From positions 83,742,032 to 83,806,031 of the forward strand of contig CM073591.1 of assembly GCA_037074705.1 (NCBI GenBank): a stretch of 64,000 nt of DNA, read 5' to 3'. Of this stretch, positions 34,674 to 46,830 are shown in pieces (the stretch's first letter is position 1; every line of letters begins with the position of its first letter). The DNA comes from Zhengitettix transpicula. Lineage: Eukaryota > Arthropoda > Insecta > Orthoptera > Tetrigidae. Below the pieces are notes generated by a model. That model saw nothing but the letters and a program-made list of their open reading frames with translations. It was not told the origin of the DNA and did no database searches. The position numbers and the translations under genes were made by a program.

Positions 34674-37663
34674 GCACATATGTGATTGATTTATATAAAA
34701 GTATTAATCTGTAGTTGACATAAAAAAATGACAGAAAATTAAGAAATTGCTTATAAAATTCCTTTTTAGTTTTACTCTAAATATACTCAAAATATTTACA
34801 AATATAACTATATTCAATTACTCCAAATTTGTTAAGTTCACTTCTCTTACTTGGCGCAAGCAGGGAATAGTTATGCTACAAAATGCGCGGATACACTTAC
34901 GTAATTCTAATTAATTGGACAGCAGTTTAGTACTTAAGCGTCTTCAATTGGAATATTATCTTCAAACATCTAATAACGATGTAATTAATATTACAAACCT
35001 AGAATAGAAAAATTACTCAACTAAATTCGAAAATAATTCAAATACATTATTTCTCATGTTTAAACACAGCCTATAAACAAATAAATAATCCTGTAGGACT
35101 CCCTCCCTGGCTTATTTAAATCTATTTTTCTGACATGATGCTAGTTTATTCTGCAGTAATCATTGTCATAATAAACAATATGGCTTTGATAAATATTTGA
35201 TTTCAAACTGTATTAGAAATGAATTACAACAATCTAAAAATCTTTTTACACATATATAACTAACACAAAAGCATCAAAATGTATTATTTGATATATGTGG
35301 GAAGTGACTGAACCGGAAAAATTTAGACTGATTATGGCGTACAAATGAACTAATATGAAACAAATCTAAAAACGGCAACATTGACATTTGTTATGTTCCT
35401 GTATAACTCATGCTTACTTGAAACGTAGTGTCCGTTAATAATGGATGATTTCTTTGGATGAGATTGCCTCATTTCGATGTAGACCTCCATCTCCATCTCT
35501 GATGAACATTTCCAATTTCCAGTACTTCCTCTTAACGGTCGAATCAGTACTCTCACGTTCGTTATCCGCTTCTTATACTATTAATAACTCTGTTTACTTT
35601 TAGTACGGATATTAAAAGTAGCATTCTTTAATTGCTTTCCTGAAATTTCCACAATTATTTCATGCCGTTGGCTGCTCAGGCCAAAATGCACGAGCAAAGG
35701 ATCCAATGGAATTAAAGTATTCATTTTAACATAAGAAAGTTTGGTGAGACGAAATCAAACATTGCTGAATTTTCCGAATTCGTCTCACAGTAATTATCCG
35801 AATAAGTACAATTGCCGCATACAATTTGGGAAGGTGAAAGTAACAACTTCGAATCCCGGTTCTGCCATGGATGTCAAATTACTAACACCCCGTAAGTGTG
35901 TTAAAGAGACTGATTTGATGTTCTCTCTAGGATCACAATTTAAGGTCTGATTTGACCATAAAATAGGGTCTTAATACGTTTCCGGAATCATGCGTCCCTC
36001 TTTTCTCATGTGTAGGTAGCAATATTTTGTTGCTTGGCAAATTCAACTCAAGAGTAATCTAAACTCATGTTTTGCCATATTAAACGATCTAAAATTTTTT
36101 GATTTGATTCATTTTGAAAACATTAAAGGTTTTAAAACGTTTATAACCAGAAATATACTTATTTTATTTTTACATTCACGTAAAAAACTATTCCTCAATA
36201 TTAATTATAAAGTTAAATTATTTATTGGGGTTAGGCGTTTGAATCCGATCTACGGTTTGAACGGTAGTACTCAGTCATACTCCATGGGCCAAATCGTGGA
36301 GTTGATCTTCAAGGGAGTGAAATAAGTCTAAGTGTTTAGACGTTATGATAATACCCTAAAATTATTAATTAACTTATAAATTAGATTACTAATTGTGCCA
36401 TTTGTCATAATATTATTTACAGAAGATTTAATTTAATATATCCTTTAATTTTGTTAAAACATTAATCGATTAGAAGAAGTGGTTAAACAAATAGTTCGTT
36501 ATTTCTTCTTTTAATTTCAATTTTATAACGTTATCTTTTAACAGTATGATGTTCTCACAGAGTTTATAAATATAATAGTACTGAAATAATTAACTCATTT
36601 CTTTTGTCACGTTTGAATAAGTTGTTTTCGTTTCTTTTAGAAATTTGTGCACACCTGAATTGTTTCTTAATAGCTTACTATTATTTGTGACAAATATAAT
36701 TCATGATTAATTGTACGAATGACACTCTTTTTGAAAAAACATGATTAAAATTTTTTTTGGAAGATTAAAAATATACTGCTTCTCATAAAAAATATCTCAG
36801 AAAATTATAGCTTCGGATTTCTGGACTGAATGACTGTTATGACAGTTTTTTAAATTGATTTTTATCTTATAATTGAAATTTTATCATATTACTAGGACAT
36901 AAACATGACTGTTATAAAATTGAATGAAGTGGCCAATAATCAAGTCGAAAATTTTTGCATGCAACACAGTCCAATTACATTATATCATTAGAGGAATGAA
37001 CACGTGAAATAGTAATGTTTACGTAACAGACGGACTCGAATTTCTTCAATTGAAATACATGAAATGAAAAATGTTTAATAATACTTCGGATATATAATGA
37101 AGTATCCGTTAAACAGACCAAATGAAGGGAAGAAAAAATACCACACTACTTTTCTGCATACTTTGTGCAAAAGCTCACTCAGGAGTGGTTCGTTTCGACT
37201 CTGCTTTATGAGCGCAATCCGCTACACCGTGCGCCAGCTCACAGCTCGCTCAAGAGCAAACAGCTTCTTTGACCGAGAGTCAAGAACTAGCTTTCGTCAA
37301 GGAGCTGCTCCGACAAATCTATAAGTAGTTTAATCTGAGTATTGTGTGTTTATTTATGGTAATCGATAGAAATTAAAATGTTATGTACAATATTTATGTT
37401 GTATTGATAGAACTTTGAGTATAAGTAATGTAGCTATGTCTACCAGATTATATGCTATAGTTCTCGTTCATATAAGAACGAAACTTGAATACACATATTG
37501 AGTATACACAATGGATGCATTGTGAATAGATATAGTGGAATCAAGGAAATTAAACGATTCAATTCGACTTCGTGATTAAATTGTGATGATAAATTATTGA
37601 AAATACTGAGTATAATGTTAATTTGTGAGAACTTTTGTGTACATTGCCTAGCTTTTGCTGCTT
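34674..37663. other. intergenic stretch, nothing firm
   Basis: AT-rich. ACTTCGAATCCC near 35848 resembles a Pol III B box but has no A box at the right distance. A GC-richer frame at 37097-37324 with CTC/GAG-rich sequence is unrecognised. Confidence 0.4.
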
Positions 37664-37675
37664 GTCGTTCTTAAA
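37664..37675. repeat. left target-site duplication of the RTE LINE
   Basis: GTCGTTCTTAAA, repeated perfectly at 40027-40038. Confidence 0.9.
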
Positions 37676-37695
37676 TACATACATACATCCTGGCG

Positions 37696-38134
37696 TTACA
37701 GCCCTTGGAGGGCTAGAGCCTGCCTCACTATTGAGGACTCTCTTCTATCTCTTGCTTTCCTCCTCCATCCTCTTATGTCCAACTCCTTCATATCTTCCTC
37801 TACATTCTCCACCCATTTCTTTCTAGGTCTGCCTACACACCTTCTTCCTCCTGGTTTTCCTTTCCATATTCTTTGTAGTAGGGTTCCCTCGTCACTCCTT
37901 TCCACATTCCCTTCCCATCTAAGTCTTTGCACTCCTTATGAAGTTCACAATTTGGGGATCACCGTAGAGTTCATAGTGTTCTTTGTTAGTTCTGATTCTC
38001 CATTCCTCATTTTCATACTTAGGCCCATAAATTCTTCGTAGGATTTTTCTTTCCCATGCTGCTATTCTGAATTCGTCGCACCTCAGCATACACCAGGTTT
38101 CTGCTGCATAGGTCACTACTGGTTTAATTACAGT
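37696..38134 (-). pseudogene. RTE LINE C-terminal region, stop and frameshift
   Basis: After the stop at 38135 the RT frame continues as TYAAETWCMLRCDE and AAWERKILRRIYGPKYE to about 37919. A frameshift then leads to QRLRWEGNVERSDEG, GRPRKKWVENVEEDMKEL and RQALALQGL with a final stop. WER..LRRI and GRPRKRW are the conserved tail of RTE-type polyproteins in insects. Confidence 0.85.
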
Positions 38135-39110
38135 TTAATAAATCTTTACCTTTCCCTTTTTTGAAAGGTATTGAGATTTCAAAAGAGGAAGTAGGGCCCA
38201 GTAACATCTGTTCCCCATTTGTAGTCGTTCTCTAATTTCTTCTGCTATTGTACTATTTTCTGTTACTTCTGAACCCAAGTATTTAAAACTCCGAACCCTA
38301 TCAAAATTGAAGTTCTCTACGGAGATGTTAGTAACATTTGCCCATCTTTCCTCCTTCATAGATGCAATCATATATTTTGTTTTTCTCATATTCACCATCA
38401 GCCCTAATTTAGCTCCTTCCTGTTCTAATTGGGTGAACCTTAAATGTAATTCTTGGGCTGATCTGCTGATTAATACAATGTCATCTGCATAGGCCAATAT
38501 TTGCGTCATTCTGCTGTAAATTGACCCTCCAGGGTTTAATACCACTTTTATAACTGCTCTTTCCAATACAATATTAAACAATATAGTGGAAAGTGTGTCA
38601 CCTTGTCTCAGTCCTTGTTTAATATCGAATTTGGTGGATACTTCTCCTTGAATTGATACTTTCCGTGTGTTGCCATCAAGGGTCATCTGTATTAATCGAA
38701 TCAATTTCCTGAGTACATAGAAATTAACCAATGTTTCAAAAAGGGCATTTCTATCAATTTTATCATAATCTTGTTTGTAATCGATAAATAGCATATGCAG
38801 ATCAATGTTAAACTCATAACATCTTTCCATAATGGTCCTTAGGATGAATATGTGGTAACTAGCAGACTTTCCTTTCCTGAATCCGGCTTGGTATTCCCCA
38901 ACTGTGTTTTCCATGATTTTCTTCATTTTATTTGCTATAAGTGTTGATAATACTTTATATGCTACATTGAGTAGCGCAATTCCTCTGTAATTATCACAGT
39001 TGGTCTTATGCCCTTTCTTATGTATTGGTTGAATTACTGCACTTCTCCAATCCTCTGGTATCTCTTCATTAACCCAAATCTCTCTTGTGATAGACGTAGA
39101 ATACATAATC
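38135..39110 (-). pseudogene. RTE LINE reverse transcriptase domain
   Basis: This frame runs from REIWVNEEIPEDWRSAVIQP to KGKVKIY. RT blocks in order: IPEDWRSAVIQPIHKKG, NYRGIALLNVAYKVLS, EYQAGFRKGKSASYHIF, LFIDYKQDYDKIDRNAL (catalytic Asp in FIDYKQDYD), GLRQGDTLSTILFN, LAYADDIVLISRS (the YADD catalytic box) and KYLGSEVTE. It is longer and better kept than any other transposon frame in the window. One in-frame stop closes it at 38135, and the same frame resumes immediately after. The part upstream of about 39110 in this frame is an out-of-frame reading of the endonuclease. Confidence 0.9.
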
Positions 39111-39680
39111 ACATGTCTGTTTATAAATGTCTTTTCGCGGTAACATAGTACTTTTAACCACAAGATTCCTTTCCGAGGCAAAATCAATAAGTCTGTTCCC
39201 ATTATCATTGCTAACATCATGTAAGCTATTCTTACCGGCCACTCTCCAAAACGTTCTTTCCCTTCCGATTTTAGCATTAAAATCACCCAAAATAATTTTA
39301 ACATCATTTCTTGGTGCTTTACCATATACCGCTTCTAGGTCATCGTAAAAAACCTCCTTACTATCTGTTTCTTGGTCTTCCGTTGGGGCATATCAATTAA
39401 TAATTGTCGTGTTGAAAAACTTTCCCTTGATTATTAGGACACTTATTCTATCATTAAAACCACTAAAATCCAAAATCGAATCTTTAAAACGGTTTTTAAC
39501 TAAGAAACCCGTTCTATACATACTTCTATTTCCACCACTATAGAAAATGGTAAAATCACAAGACTTTGTAATTCCTTCCCCTTTCCATCTCATTTCTTGA
39601 ATTGCTAGAAATCCTATATTATATGTTTCCATTATTCCTTTTAGGTTATTGAGGGCTCCTACTTGTAATAAACTTCTCAC
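39069..39680 (-). pseudogene. RTE LINE apurinic endonuclease domain, broken
   Basis: One minus frame shows GFLAIQEMRWKGEG (the catalytic-Glu region of EEP endonucleases), then TGFLVKNRFK, an in-frame TGA just after FNTTIIN, then PTEDQETDSKEVFYDDLEAV and ILGDFNAKIGRE. The GDFNAKIG box is the RTE/CFDP2-like EEP signature. The domain ends soon after LPRKDIYKQT, without the SDHRPV block. That block was lost in the deletion joining EN to RT near 39090. Confidence 0.8.
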
Positions 39681-40026
39681 ATTCCATGTAGCTAACCATA
39701 AATCATGTCATTTTCTTTTTTGCTTTAGTCTTTTCCATTCTATCAGTCCGGCTTCACTTAGTATGGCTTTCTGAACGAGAATATTTTTATGGTGTAGGGT
39801 TGTTAGCCCTATGACCAACCCCCAACCCGGAGGACCGGGTAATTTTTAATCAGGGTTTTCTTCCCCTAGCCTTTGTAGGTCCAACTACCTATGCTACAAG
39901 GCAGTAGCAGCTGGTTTTGGTCTGCCCCAGGCATTTTATTTCCCCGGTACCCACCATACCTGGTGAGCGTTCCTCTATCCGCCACCTGAGGAGGCACCTG
40001 ATGGGAGACCAGAAACTCCACACAGG

Positions 40027-40038
40027 GTCGTTCTTAAA
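40027..40038. repeat. right target-site duplication of the RTE LINE
   Basis: GTCGTTCTTAAA, identical to 37664-37675. Confidence 0.9.
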
Positions 40039-40040
40039 AC

Positions 40041-40146
40041 TGCTACGAATTTTCAACACCTGAAGAAAGCAACAAAGTTTGCAGAAATATTATATTATTT
40101 ATTTTATCACTTAATTTTTCTGTTGTGTGGCTGTTTATTATCTGTT
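40041..40146. mobile_element. fragment of the foldback MITE family
   Basis: CACCTGAAGAAAGCAACAAA then ...TATCACTTAATTTTTCTG and GGCTGTTTATTATCTG match the right half of the 16.6-kb element with substitutions. It directly follows the RTE insertion site. Confidence 0.45.
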
Positions 40147-40435
40147 TGGAAATTTTAATCCAATAAAACGTTTTTATGTTTTCAAAAAATACTTCAGCAG
40201 AAATAAATCGGTGTTATAAACATAATTTGACGGAAAATTATTTTATCTTCATACAGACTACAACGTTTCTGTAGGTATATGAATAGTTCTTGCATGCTGC
40301 CATTAATTTTATGTTGCATATTCTTCAAATAAATAAAATAGACTATTTGTTAGTGTGTGTATGTTCCGTATATAAATCTACAACCGTGGAGCAAATCGTA
40401 CACGTGTTCCTTTTTAACCAGAAACATACACTGTG

Positions 40436-40790
40436 GAGGTAAGATTTTTCAAACATGTTCAATCGATCGATATATGCATGGGATAAGTATTTTTCGGAGT
40501 CAATGAAATTAATAGTGTTTCTCCACATGCTGTTTGGTATAATTTCAATACCTTTCAGCATAAGAGGGGAGTACACTTAGCGGTGGGGTGGAGGGTTACA
40601 TAAAAATAACGCGAAAACAACTGAGATTGGAGTCGAATCCTGGGTAATGGATGTTGCTGAGTTTTATTATGGCATACGACTTTCCGATTAAGTTGTAGTT
40701 CTGTCATTTGGAGTTGGGGGTGGAAGGGGAGATCAATGTTTATCGGACAATCTTAAACACGTGCCGTGAATTCTATCAGATTTTGTACTG
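40436..40790 (+). mobile_element. internal Helitron fragment
   Basis: TACATAAAAATAACGCGAAA, GAGATTGGAGTCGAATCC and the earlier TATTTTTCGGAGTCAATG each recur, diverged, in the Helitron ending at 47576. The first two also match the one at 42726-43388 on the other strand. No terminal hairpin is preserved at this copy. Confidence 0.45.
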
Positions 40791-40969
40791 ATAATACTTA
40801 CGATACGAAACAACTTTGGATCGGTAAAAAAACCCTATCAGCTATAGAGGTGGGGGTGTAAGTGGTGCATTAAAAAGACATTCTAATTTACAATAACTAC
40901 AATAACAATAGCATTGATATTTATAATAATATTTAATAATATTTATCCATCGCAAATATCGGTGGATTA

Positions 40970-41380
40970 TTTTGTTCACTTTTAGAGTAGCAAGAGTATT
41001 TTTGTCTCTTATGGTACCTGGATTATTTTTCACGTTTAGAAGGTATTGGACGTATATATGGCTCCCTTAATGTTCCGGGAGTGTTTTTAACTCTATTAAG
41101 GAACCTTTTATTTCTTACTCTCTTAAGTTACGGCAAATAATTTTAAGGTACCAGGAGTATTTTAACACTCTTAAGTTACATAGAGAATTTTCATCCGCTT
41201 AGCGGACAGTGACCATAGTAAACTCTCTTAAGGTAGTGCGTGAATTTTTGACTGAAATTGAAACGAGCATATTTTTACGTTTGTTAGAGTACCAAAAATA
41301 TTTTTACTGTCTCAACGCACTGGGAGTATTTTTAGACGCTCTTAAGGTACTAAGAGTATTTTTTATAAATGGAATGAGGA
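40970..41380. repeat. degenerate minisatellite, unit about 25-35 bases
   Basis: About a dozen diverged units following the pattern CTCTTAAGGTACNNGGAGTATTTTTA. Clear ones include CTCTTATGGTACCTGGATTA, TAAGGTACCAGGAGTATTTT, CTCTTAAGGTAGTGCGTGAA and GCTCTTAAGGTACTAAGAGT. Unit length and sequence drift along the array. It lies between Helitron pieces and the A-tailed repeat copy 4. Confidence 0.7.
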
Positions 41381-41418
41381 ATATTTATTGTAAAGGCTCA
41401 GGCGAATTGATGATTTCG

Positions 41419-41846
41419 TTTAGCGTAACAGGCTACATGAGGGTAATCCACATGGTGGCAACTCCCCTTTAATAGCATAGGAAGGGATTTGAAAGGGGGG
41501 ATGCGGAAGGGTAGAGGAAGGCAGCCAAGGCTTAACTAGGGCTCCCGGGCTATGGTTTAAAGATCCTACCCGGCAAGTTGCCTAAAAGTGATGTAGGGAA
41601 AACCCTAGAAAAACCTGCATCAGGTAGGTCGGGCATTTGGTACTAGTCCCACGCCCTTCCGATGGCGGGAGAGGGGTTAGCTGTGGGGTCGCAGCTTTCC
41701 CCTCTCCGTGCCTTGACCGGTTTAGGACCGACTATTTCAATAGGAATAGCAGACAGCTTTTACCGTATGCCCAAGGTCTGCGACCCCGGAACATGGGGGA
41801 ACCTTAGTTCAAAAAACCAGAGAGATGTGAAGGCATCCCCCATTCC
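41419..41846 (-). mobile_element. A-tailed dispersed repeat, copy 4 (internal deletions)
   Basis: Matches the family from GTAACAGGCTACATGAGGGT to the CTTAGTTCAAAAA region. It lacks a stretch after ACCGGTTTAGGA and the block between GGAACAT and GGGAACC. No A tail survives at its 3' end. The shared 68-codon frame is disrupted. Confidence 0.75.
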
Positions 41847-41857
41847 CTCTATATAAA

Positions 41858-41945
41858 TCAATTCCTGACTGAGTTTAATGCAGGATTAAATACCTTTTCG
41901 AGCTTATATAAATAAATACCTGGGCAACGCCGTGCACCCAGCTAG
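41858..41945 (+). mobile_element. Helitron 3' end (copy B, truncated)
   Basis: GAGCTTATATAAATAAATAC, then the stem-loop-forming CTGGGCAACGCCGTGCACCC and the terminal AGCTAG followed by T. A hairpin a few bases before CTRR is the Helitron 3' signature. The same end occurs at 42726 (reverse strand) and 47576. The 5' side is cut by the A-tailed repeat copy 4. Confidence 0.65.
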
Positions 41946-42332
41946 TATTTATTTAATTAGTAGCTGGCTCTATGCTAATAAAGTAAGCGCCAGGTTTTGT
42001 AAATCGCTATTGTATAGCACAGATTGAGTAAAATGTTTGCTAACACAGTAGCTTCGTTGTTACTTGAACTGTTCATCGAGGTAATTCAGGCAATTCTGTG
42101 AGCACTGTGAATACGATCAGATTATCTACTCCGCTTCCGAGTGGCGGTCGTCAAGAGGATAACGGTGTTATTTACTCTGAGTCACGTTTGGTCTAGAGAA
42201 ACAGATCAGAAAATGCTTACATTTAATTATTTCTAATTTATAATCTAGTTCAGTACTTATCTTCATATTAATATATGTTCAAATTATAAAATTTAAACGT
42301 CTGTCTTAAAAGTGTACTAATTAGATAAATAA
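41946..42332. other. intergenic stretch, nothing firm
   Basis: Sequence between Helitron pieces, with a moderately GC-rich patch at 42125-42200. Not recognised. Confidence 0.4.
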
Positions 42333-42412
42333 ATAGCCAAGTAACAGTAAAAAATAAGTGCTATGCAAAATATCACATTTTTTGTTATTTATCTATTTAT
42401 ACTTATAATTAT
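42333..42412. mobile_element. small foldback MITE fragment
   Basis: AAATAGCCAAGTAACAG and AATAAGTG are followed within 70 bases by their rough inverted copy (TTGTTATTTATCTATTT). Related to the ends of the 16.6-kb foldback element. Confidence 0.45.
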
Positions 42413-42725
42413 TAATATATCCGTATAAGATAACGTAAAATTGTACTATTTTTTGACAGAATATTGCTTCGAAATTTCTGAAGGATGACACCATGTCATT
42501 CACAATCACAATGAATCATTATTCAATGTCGTTCCGAAGATTAGTCACTCAAAGTCTATTAGTTTCATTAATATATATATTGTTTGAACATTCAGATGCC
42601 CTTCCTTATTAAATGTGCCAACAACAGATTAATAATCTTATGCTAGGTGGTCAATTGCCTAATTTGCATTTTATTTTATAAAACTCAGATTTAAAATTCA
42701 ATGTCAGAGATGGATTATTTCCATA

Positions 42726-43388
42726 GTAGCTGGGTGCCCCGTGTTGCCCGGGTATTTATTTATATAAGCTCAAAAAATATTAAATTCTAATTAAACTCAG
42801 TGACGTTCATATCCCCGGATTTGATCCCAATCTCGATTGATTTTCCTTTATTTTTATGTAACGCCGCTCCACTACTACTTCTAAGGGTGCCCCACGCACA
42901 TGCCGAAAGGGCTTGAAATTATACAAGAAAACATAGAAAGAAATACTATCAATCTCATTGACCCGAATGATTTTTTTATTCAATTATTGACCGTTTCACA
43001 TATTTAAAAATTTTAACACTCGTTAATCCCCGCCCCTGGGGTTAAACGTTAAGTTTAATGACTCCAATCGCGGTTGTTTTTTCGTTCTTTTATGCAACAC
43101 CCCTCCATCCCACCCCTCCATCCCACCCCTAAGAGTGTTACCCCATCCATACCGGAAGGGGTTGACATTATACACAATCAACATCGGGAGACACACTATC
43201 AATAACGTCGCAAATATAGGTTGCAGTTTAAATATAACCTCCTTCCCCCGCGCCTGGGGGTGTTTGACGTAACTTACCTCCAGTTCCTGTTCGAAAGGAA
43301 CATGTGTACAAATTTGGTCGAAATTGCAGCACGCGTTTAAATTTGTATGCGGAACACACTCACTCTCGGCACTTTTATTTTATACAGA
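42726..43388 (-). mobile_element. complete non-autonomous Helitron (copy A)
   Basis: Read on the minus strand, it starts TCTGTATAAAATAAAAGTGC after an A (5' TC end). It ends CCCGGGCAACACGGGGCACC-CAGCTAC before a T. It thus has TC...CTRR-like termini (CTAC, one change from the CTAG of its relatives), a 3' GC-rich stem-loop, and insertion between A and T. About 660 bases with no Rep/helicase coding. The interior carries GGAAAATCAATCGAGATTGG, shared with other copies, and a short CCCCTCCATCCCAC tandem on the plus strand (43105-43134). Confidence 0.75.
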
Positions 43389-45689
43389 TTAGTTAAGATT
43401 AGATTTTTTTATCGTAATGGGAAGAAGCCTATGCAATGACTGGCCTGATGAGAATAGTATTATAATATAGAAAATATGGAATATTAGATTATATTAACGG
43501 AACGCCAATGTCCAAAGGCGTTATATCAGTTAAACAATAATTTTTATAGGGTGTTACCTAGCACGTAACTCAACATTTATACTCACTATGTAAAACGGTG
43601 TGTAAGTCAGGGTTTTTATGGCTCATGTGTTCCATTTATCAGTTTTAAAGCAATAAATGGAACTCTCGAAACATACTAAATGCATCATTGTCTTTAAATA
43701 TCAAATGAATTGAGATAATTTTCGCTCCTGTAAAAATAACAGAACAGATAATTGTTTTTTGTTTTGCCACTAAAATTATGTTTTCTCTGGTTGGTAATCT
43801 TTCCTCCAATCTATATCTATATAAATATCTATTCCATAATTTACCGTGAATTTAGTTATGAATTATAAACAAAGAGTTGTGATACATTTTCGGGGAACTT
43901 CGTGGTTTTCGAAATTGTCAGAAGGCAAATATAACGAATGAGAATACATTTCAATTTTGAAAATACGAATATCCTCGTATTTTGAGGTACTAATGGGGCT
44001 AGAATTCTATGCCTAGTTCTATCTAAACAGCATTTTGAAGTGGTTGTTTTTTTTAAAAAATTTCTCGGTAAGTTCATTCATGTTGTACTTTCACGACAAT
44101 GTAGGTAATGCCGATATTTATGGTGAAAGTTTTTTCTAACAGGAAATAGACATATTTTATAATATGGAATGAACCCAGCCATTAAATTTGTAAAATATTC
44201 CAAAAAAGTGAAGAGAACACTTAATGTCATTGAGAAATAAAATATCACGTTACGAATTTTAATAAGAGAGGTAATAAGTTTTGCCTGTTCTTTTGTGCCT
44301 CGCTGTCAATAAGCCCTTTGTTCTCCCGTTGCTGTCGAGTTGCTGCCAAATGAAGTCGAAGGAGGAGATAATGAGACAACAATGGCGTACTTGTAATAGG
44401 CGACAAGTTCGATTTGAAAAACTTGTTGTCAGTTGATGCGTCATGTTTTATTGAAATTTTTCAGATATAAATGTACTTCAGACTCGATGACGTACAACAA
44501 GTCTGGAAAAATAAACGAGGATATTTTCATAATCGACCTTTTGAAAAGTTTTAAAGTCTAGTTCAAATTCAAAAATCGTAATATGCACTGAAATACGAAT
44601 AAATCAAGCAATTAGTGTGTTGATAAATAGTAAAGTAACGTTTAATCTAGACACTTGTATTTTTGAGTATAAAAACCAAAATTATATGTATTATATTAAG
44701 TAAACGATACCAAACAAACTTAATTTGTGCCTGTTCTATAATTGAAATATTTATTGAAAAATAACTTTTAGTATCACCACAGAGGCGTCTGTTGATTTCT
44801 AAGTATTGTTAATTTCTACAACATGAGAAATTAACAATACCTCTTACTGTATTATATACCTGCTTCCATATTGAGTTCAAATGTTTCTGCAAAATATTGA
44901 AGCTAATTAACCCTTTAATGTATAATTTTTTGGTATTTTCTTAAACTGAATTTTTATTATGTATTTTGTAAAAACAATACGGAAAAAATAGCCAAAAAAA
45001 ATTAATCGTGATACTGAAAATATTCAACATAAATATAATTAGGTCAGATTTATCAATGATTTACATTAATTGGATAATTATTATTTTAGTACAATTAAAA
45101 TACCCATATTAGAATTCGCTTTAATTTTCTTTCTTGAAAAAAACATAAAAAATAACAGAAATTACATATTCTGAAATTGTCCGACGGGTAGAAACAACAA
45201 GTCCACGGATACCAAAAATTTCACATTTCCCTAAGTGCATGATTGTTGGACGTTAGGAATGAATTTTATCTTTACGGAAAATCGCCCCGAATTTCATATA
45301 ACAACAATATATTTAGTTTCAACTCGAGGAGAAATGATAAATAAATAAATTATGGGGCGAAGACATCTTGATAAAACCAGATAAAGTTGTCTGTGAGACA
45401 CGGAGACCTCAAATCCACTCCGCAGTATTTAAAAAGCTACCAATATGACTTATTGTTTTCGATAATGTAAGTCTCACTGGGAATTTCAATCTCTTTTAAA
45501 GTTAATTGGGAGATCAGTCAAAGTGAGGAATTAAACCTGTTCACCCTCTTCTTTTCTTGTTAAGATAGTCGCTTTAATTACATTTCGCTACATCTTGTTG
45601 ACACAATGCATTAAAGATGCTTCTAAAGAGTTCTTCTATTTGATTAAAATAAGACTTAAGTGTAACTGGCATTAATCTTAGTCATTTTG
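43389..45689. other. intergenic stretch; one small perfect hairpin
   Basis: AT-rich. GTATTGTTAATTTCT (44803-44817) faces AGAAATTAACAATAC (44826-44840) over an 8-base loop. Nothing else recognised. Confidence 0.5.
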
Positions 45690-46110
45690 AATATTTTATA
45701 ATTAACCCCATCTCACACAAAGCCAATTGGCTAACCTCGTGACTTAATCGACATCGGGAGTGACTGTATTTCAGTGCCACAAAAATTGAATTAGACATTT
45801 ATCTCGGTAATTTTGAATGTTTCATTATTTACTCCTCCTCACCCCTCTTATTCCGATTGACGCTGAACGCCAACTTACCAGTATGGAGAGTGACCCTGAA
45901 AATTATGAGTTTGACAGAAATCTCGGCCATTTTAGGTATTTTATTATTATTAATCCACTCGGACCCCTTCCTATTCCGCGAGGGATTAAAATTGGACTAC
46001 TACTCTCAGATATCTTGCAAACTATTTTTTAGACATTATTTTTATTTCACCCTCTCTCCTTTCCATCTTTAGGAGTGTTTGGTGTGTTATACTGCTTCAG
46101 TATTTTTTCA
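45690..46110. mobile_element. possible old Helitron-like fragment
   Basis: Repeating phrases such as ATCTCGGTAATTTTGAATG / ATCTCGGCCATTTTAGGTA, each followed by TTATTA and CACCCCT-like blocks, resemble the internal style of non-autonomous insect Helitrons. No ends were found. Confidence 0.25.
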
Positions 46111-46830
46111 GATGTAATTGAATCCGTTCCAAGTTTGTTTTAAATGATTGATTTCTGAGTGTATAAGGACTTATAGATATTGGCACCTGTTTTCCATGTT
46201 CGAATGCAGGTTTGTTTAATAGGGCAAGGTAATTAGCAATCGAGTTATTATATATTATATTTATAATTTGTATAAAACAATTTACGGCGCCTTTTGTACG
46301 TTAATTCATCACTAGATGAGCAGGGGCCTATAGATAATGTCTGTTCAGTGAGTCGAGGCTATAGAAAATATTAAATAGTAGCAGAGCGAAAAATAACCTA
46401 AACGCGTGGTTGATGTCATCTCACGCACGAAAGTAGATTAATTTCAGAATATAATGACTTCCATAGATACCCATAAAATCAAAGCTTTAGGTATATTGAA
46501 ACAATAATAATTTTTACATGGAATCGGGCCTAAAATTAATATCTTAATCTGAAATTTTATACCTAATTGCACTTCTGTATAATATTTACTATTATCTATC
46601 CTGGAAAATTCATTAGAAGTATTAGAACCTTCACATTATATTTTTTAAATTACTAGTTCGTATATAACGGGCCACTTTTAGTAGTAAATAAACAAAAATA
46701 AATCATAATTTTAATAATAAACTTCAATTAGTCTTTGAAACTTTGAATATGTTATACCATAATAGTTTAATTATAAATTATTAATAAAATGCATTGTTTC
46801 TTTAATGTCTCATGATTTGAAACTTTGGTG
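46111..46830. other. intergenic stretch, nothing firm
   Basis: AT-rich with no recognised structure. Confidence 0.5.

Larger units (their letters stand above)
37676..40026 (-). mobile_element. RTE-clade LINE with internal deletion and perfect target duplication
   Basis: About 2.35 kb on the minus strand between two copies of GTCGTTCTTAAA. The 5' region (about 40026-39720) is a GC-richer leader with ACCCGGTCCTCCGGGTTGGG. Then follow endonuclease, reverse transcriptase and the C-terminal GRPRKKW region, and the 3' end is a short (ATGT)n tail (CAGGATGTATGTATGTATTT). Intact RTE elements are about 3 kb or more. Here the segment between endonuclease and RT is missing, so EN runs almost directly into the RT start. 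Dead by stops and frameshifts, but the 12-base duplication is unmutated. Confidence 0.9.

Noticed and set aside
35840..35880. Third SINE from the B-box-like ACTTCGAATCCC
   Set aside because: No A box at suitable distance and no clear body or tail.
39111..39325. N-terminal part of the long frame beginning at 39325
   Set aside because: It is the endonuclease region read out of frame; the true RT sequence starts near 39110 on the minus strand.
40970..41380. CRISPR-like array
   Set aside because: Units are degenerate, have no constant repeat with unique spacers, and the context is eukaryotic.
44803..44840. Perfect 15-bp hairpin as a microRNA precursor
   Set aside because: Stem too short and AT-rich; no flanking pairing beyond 15 bases.
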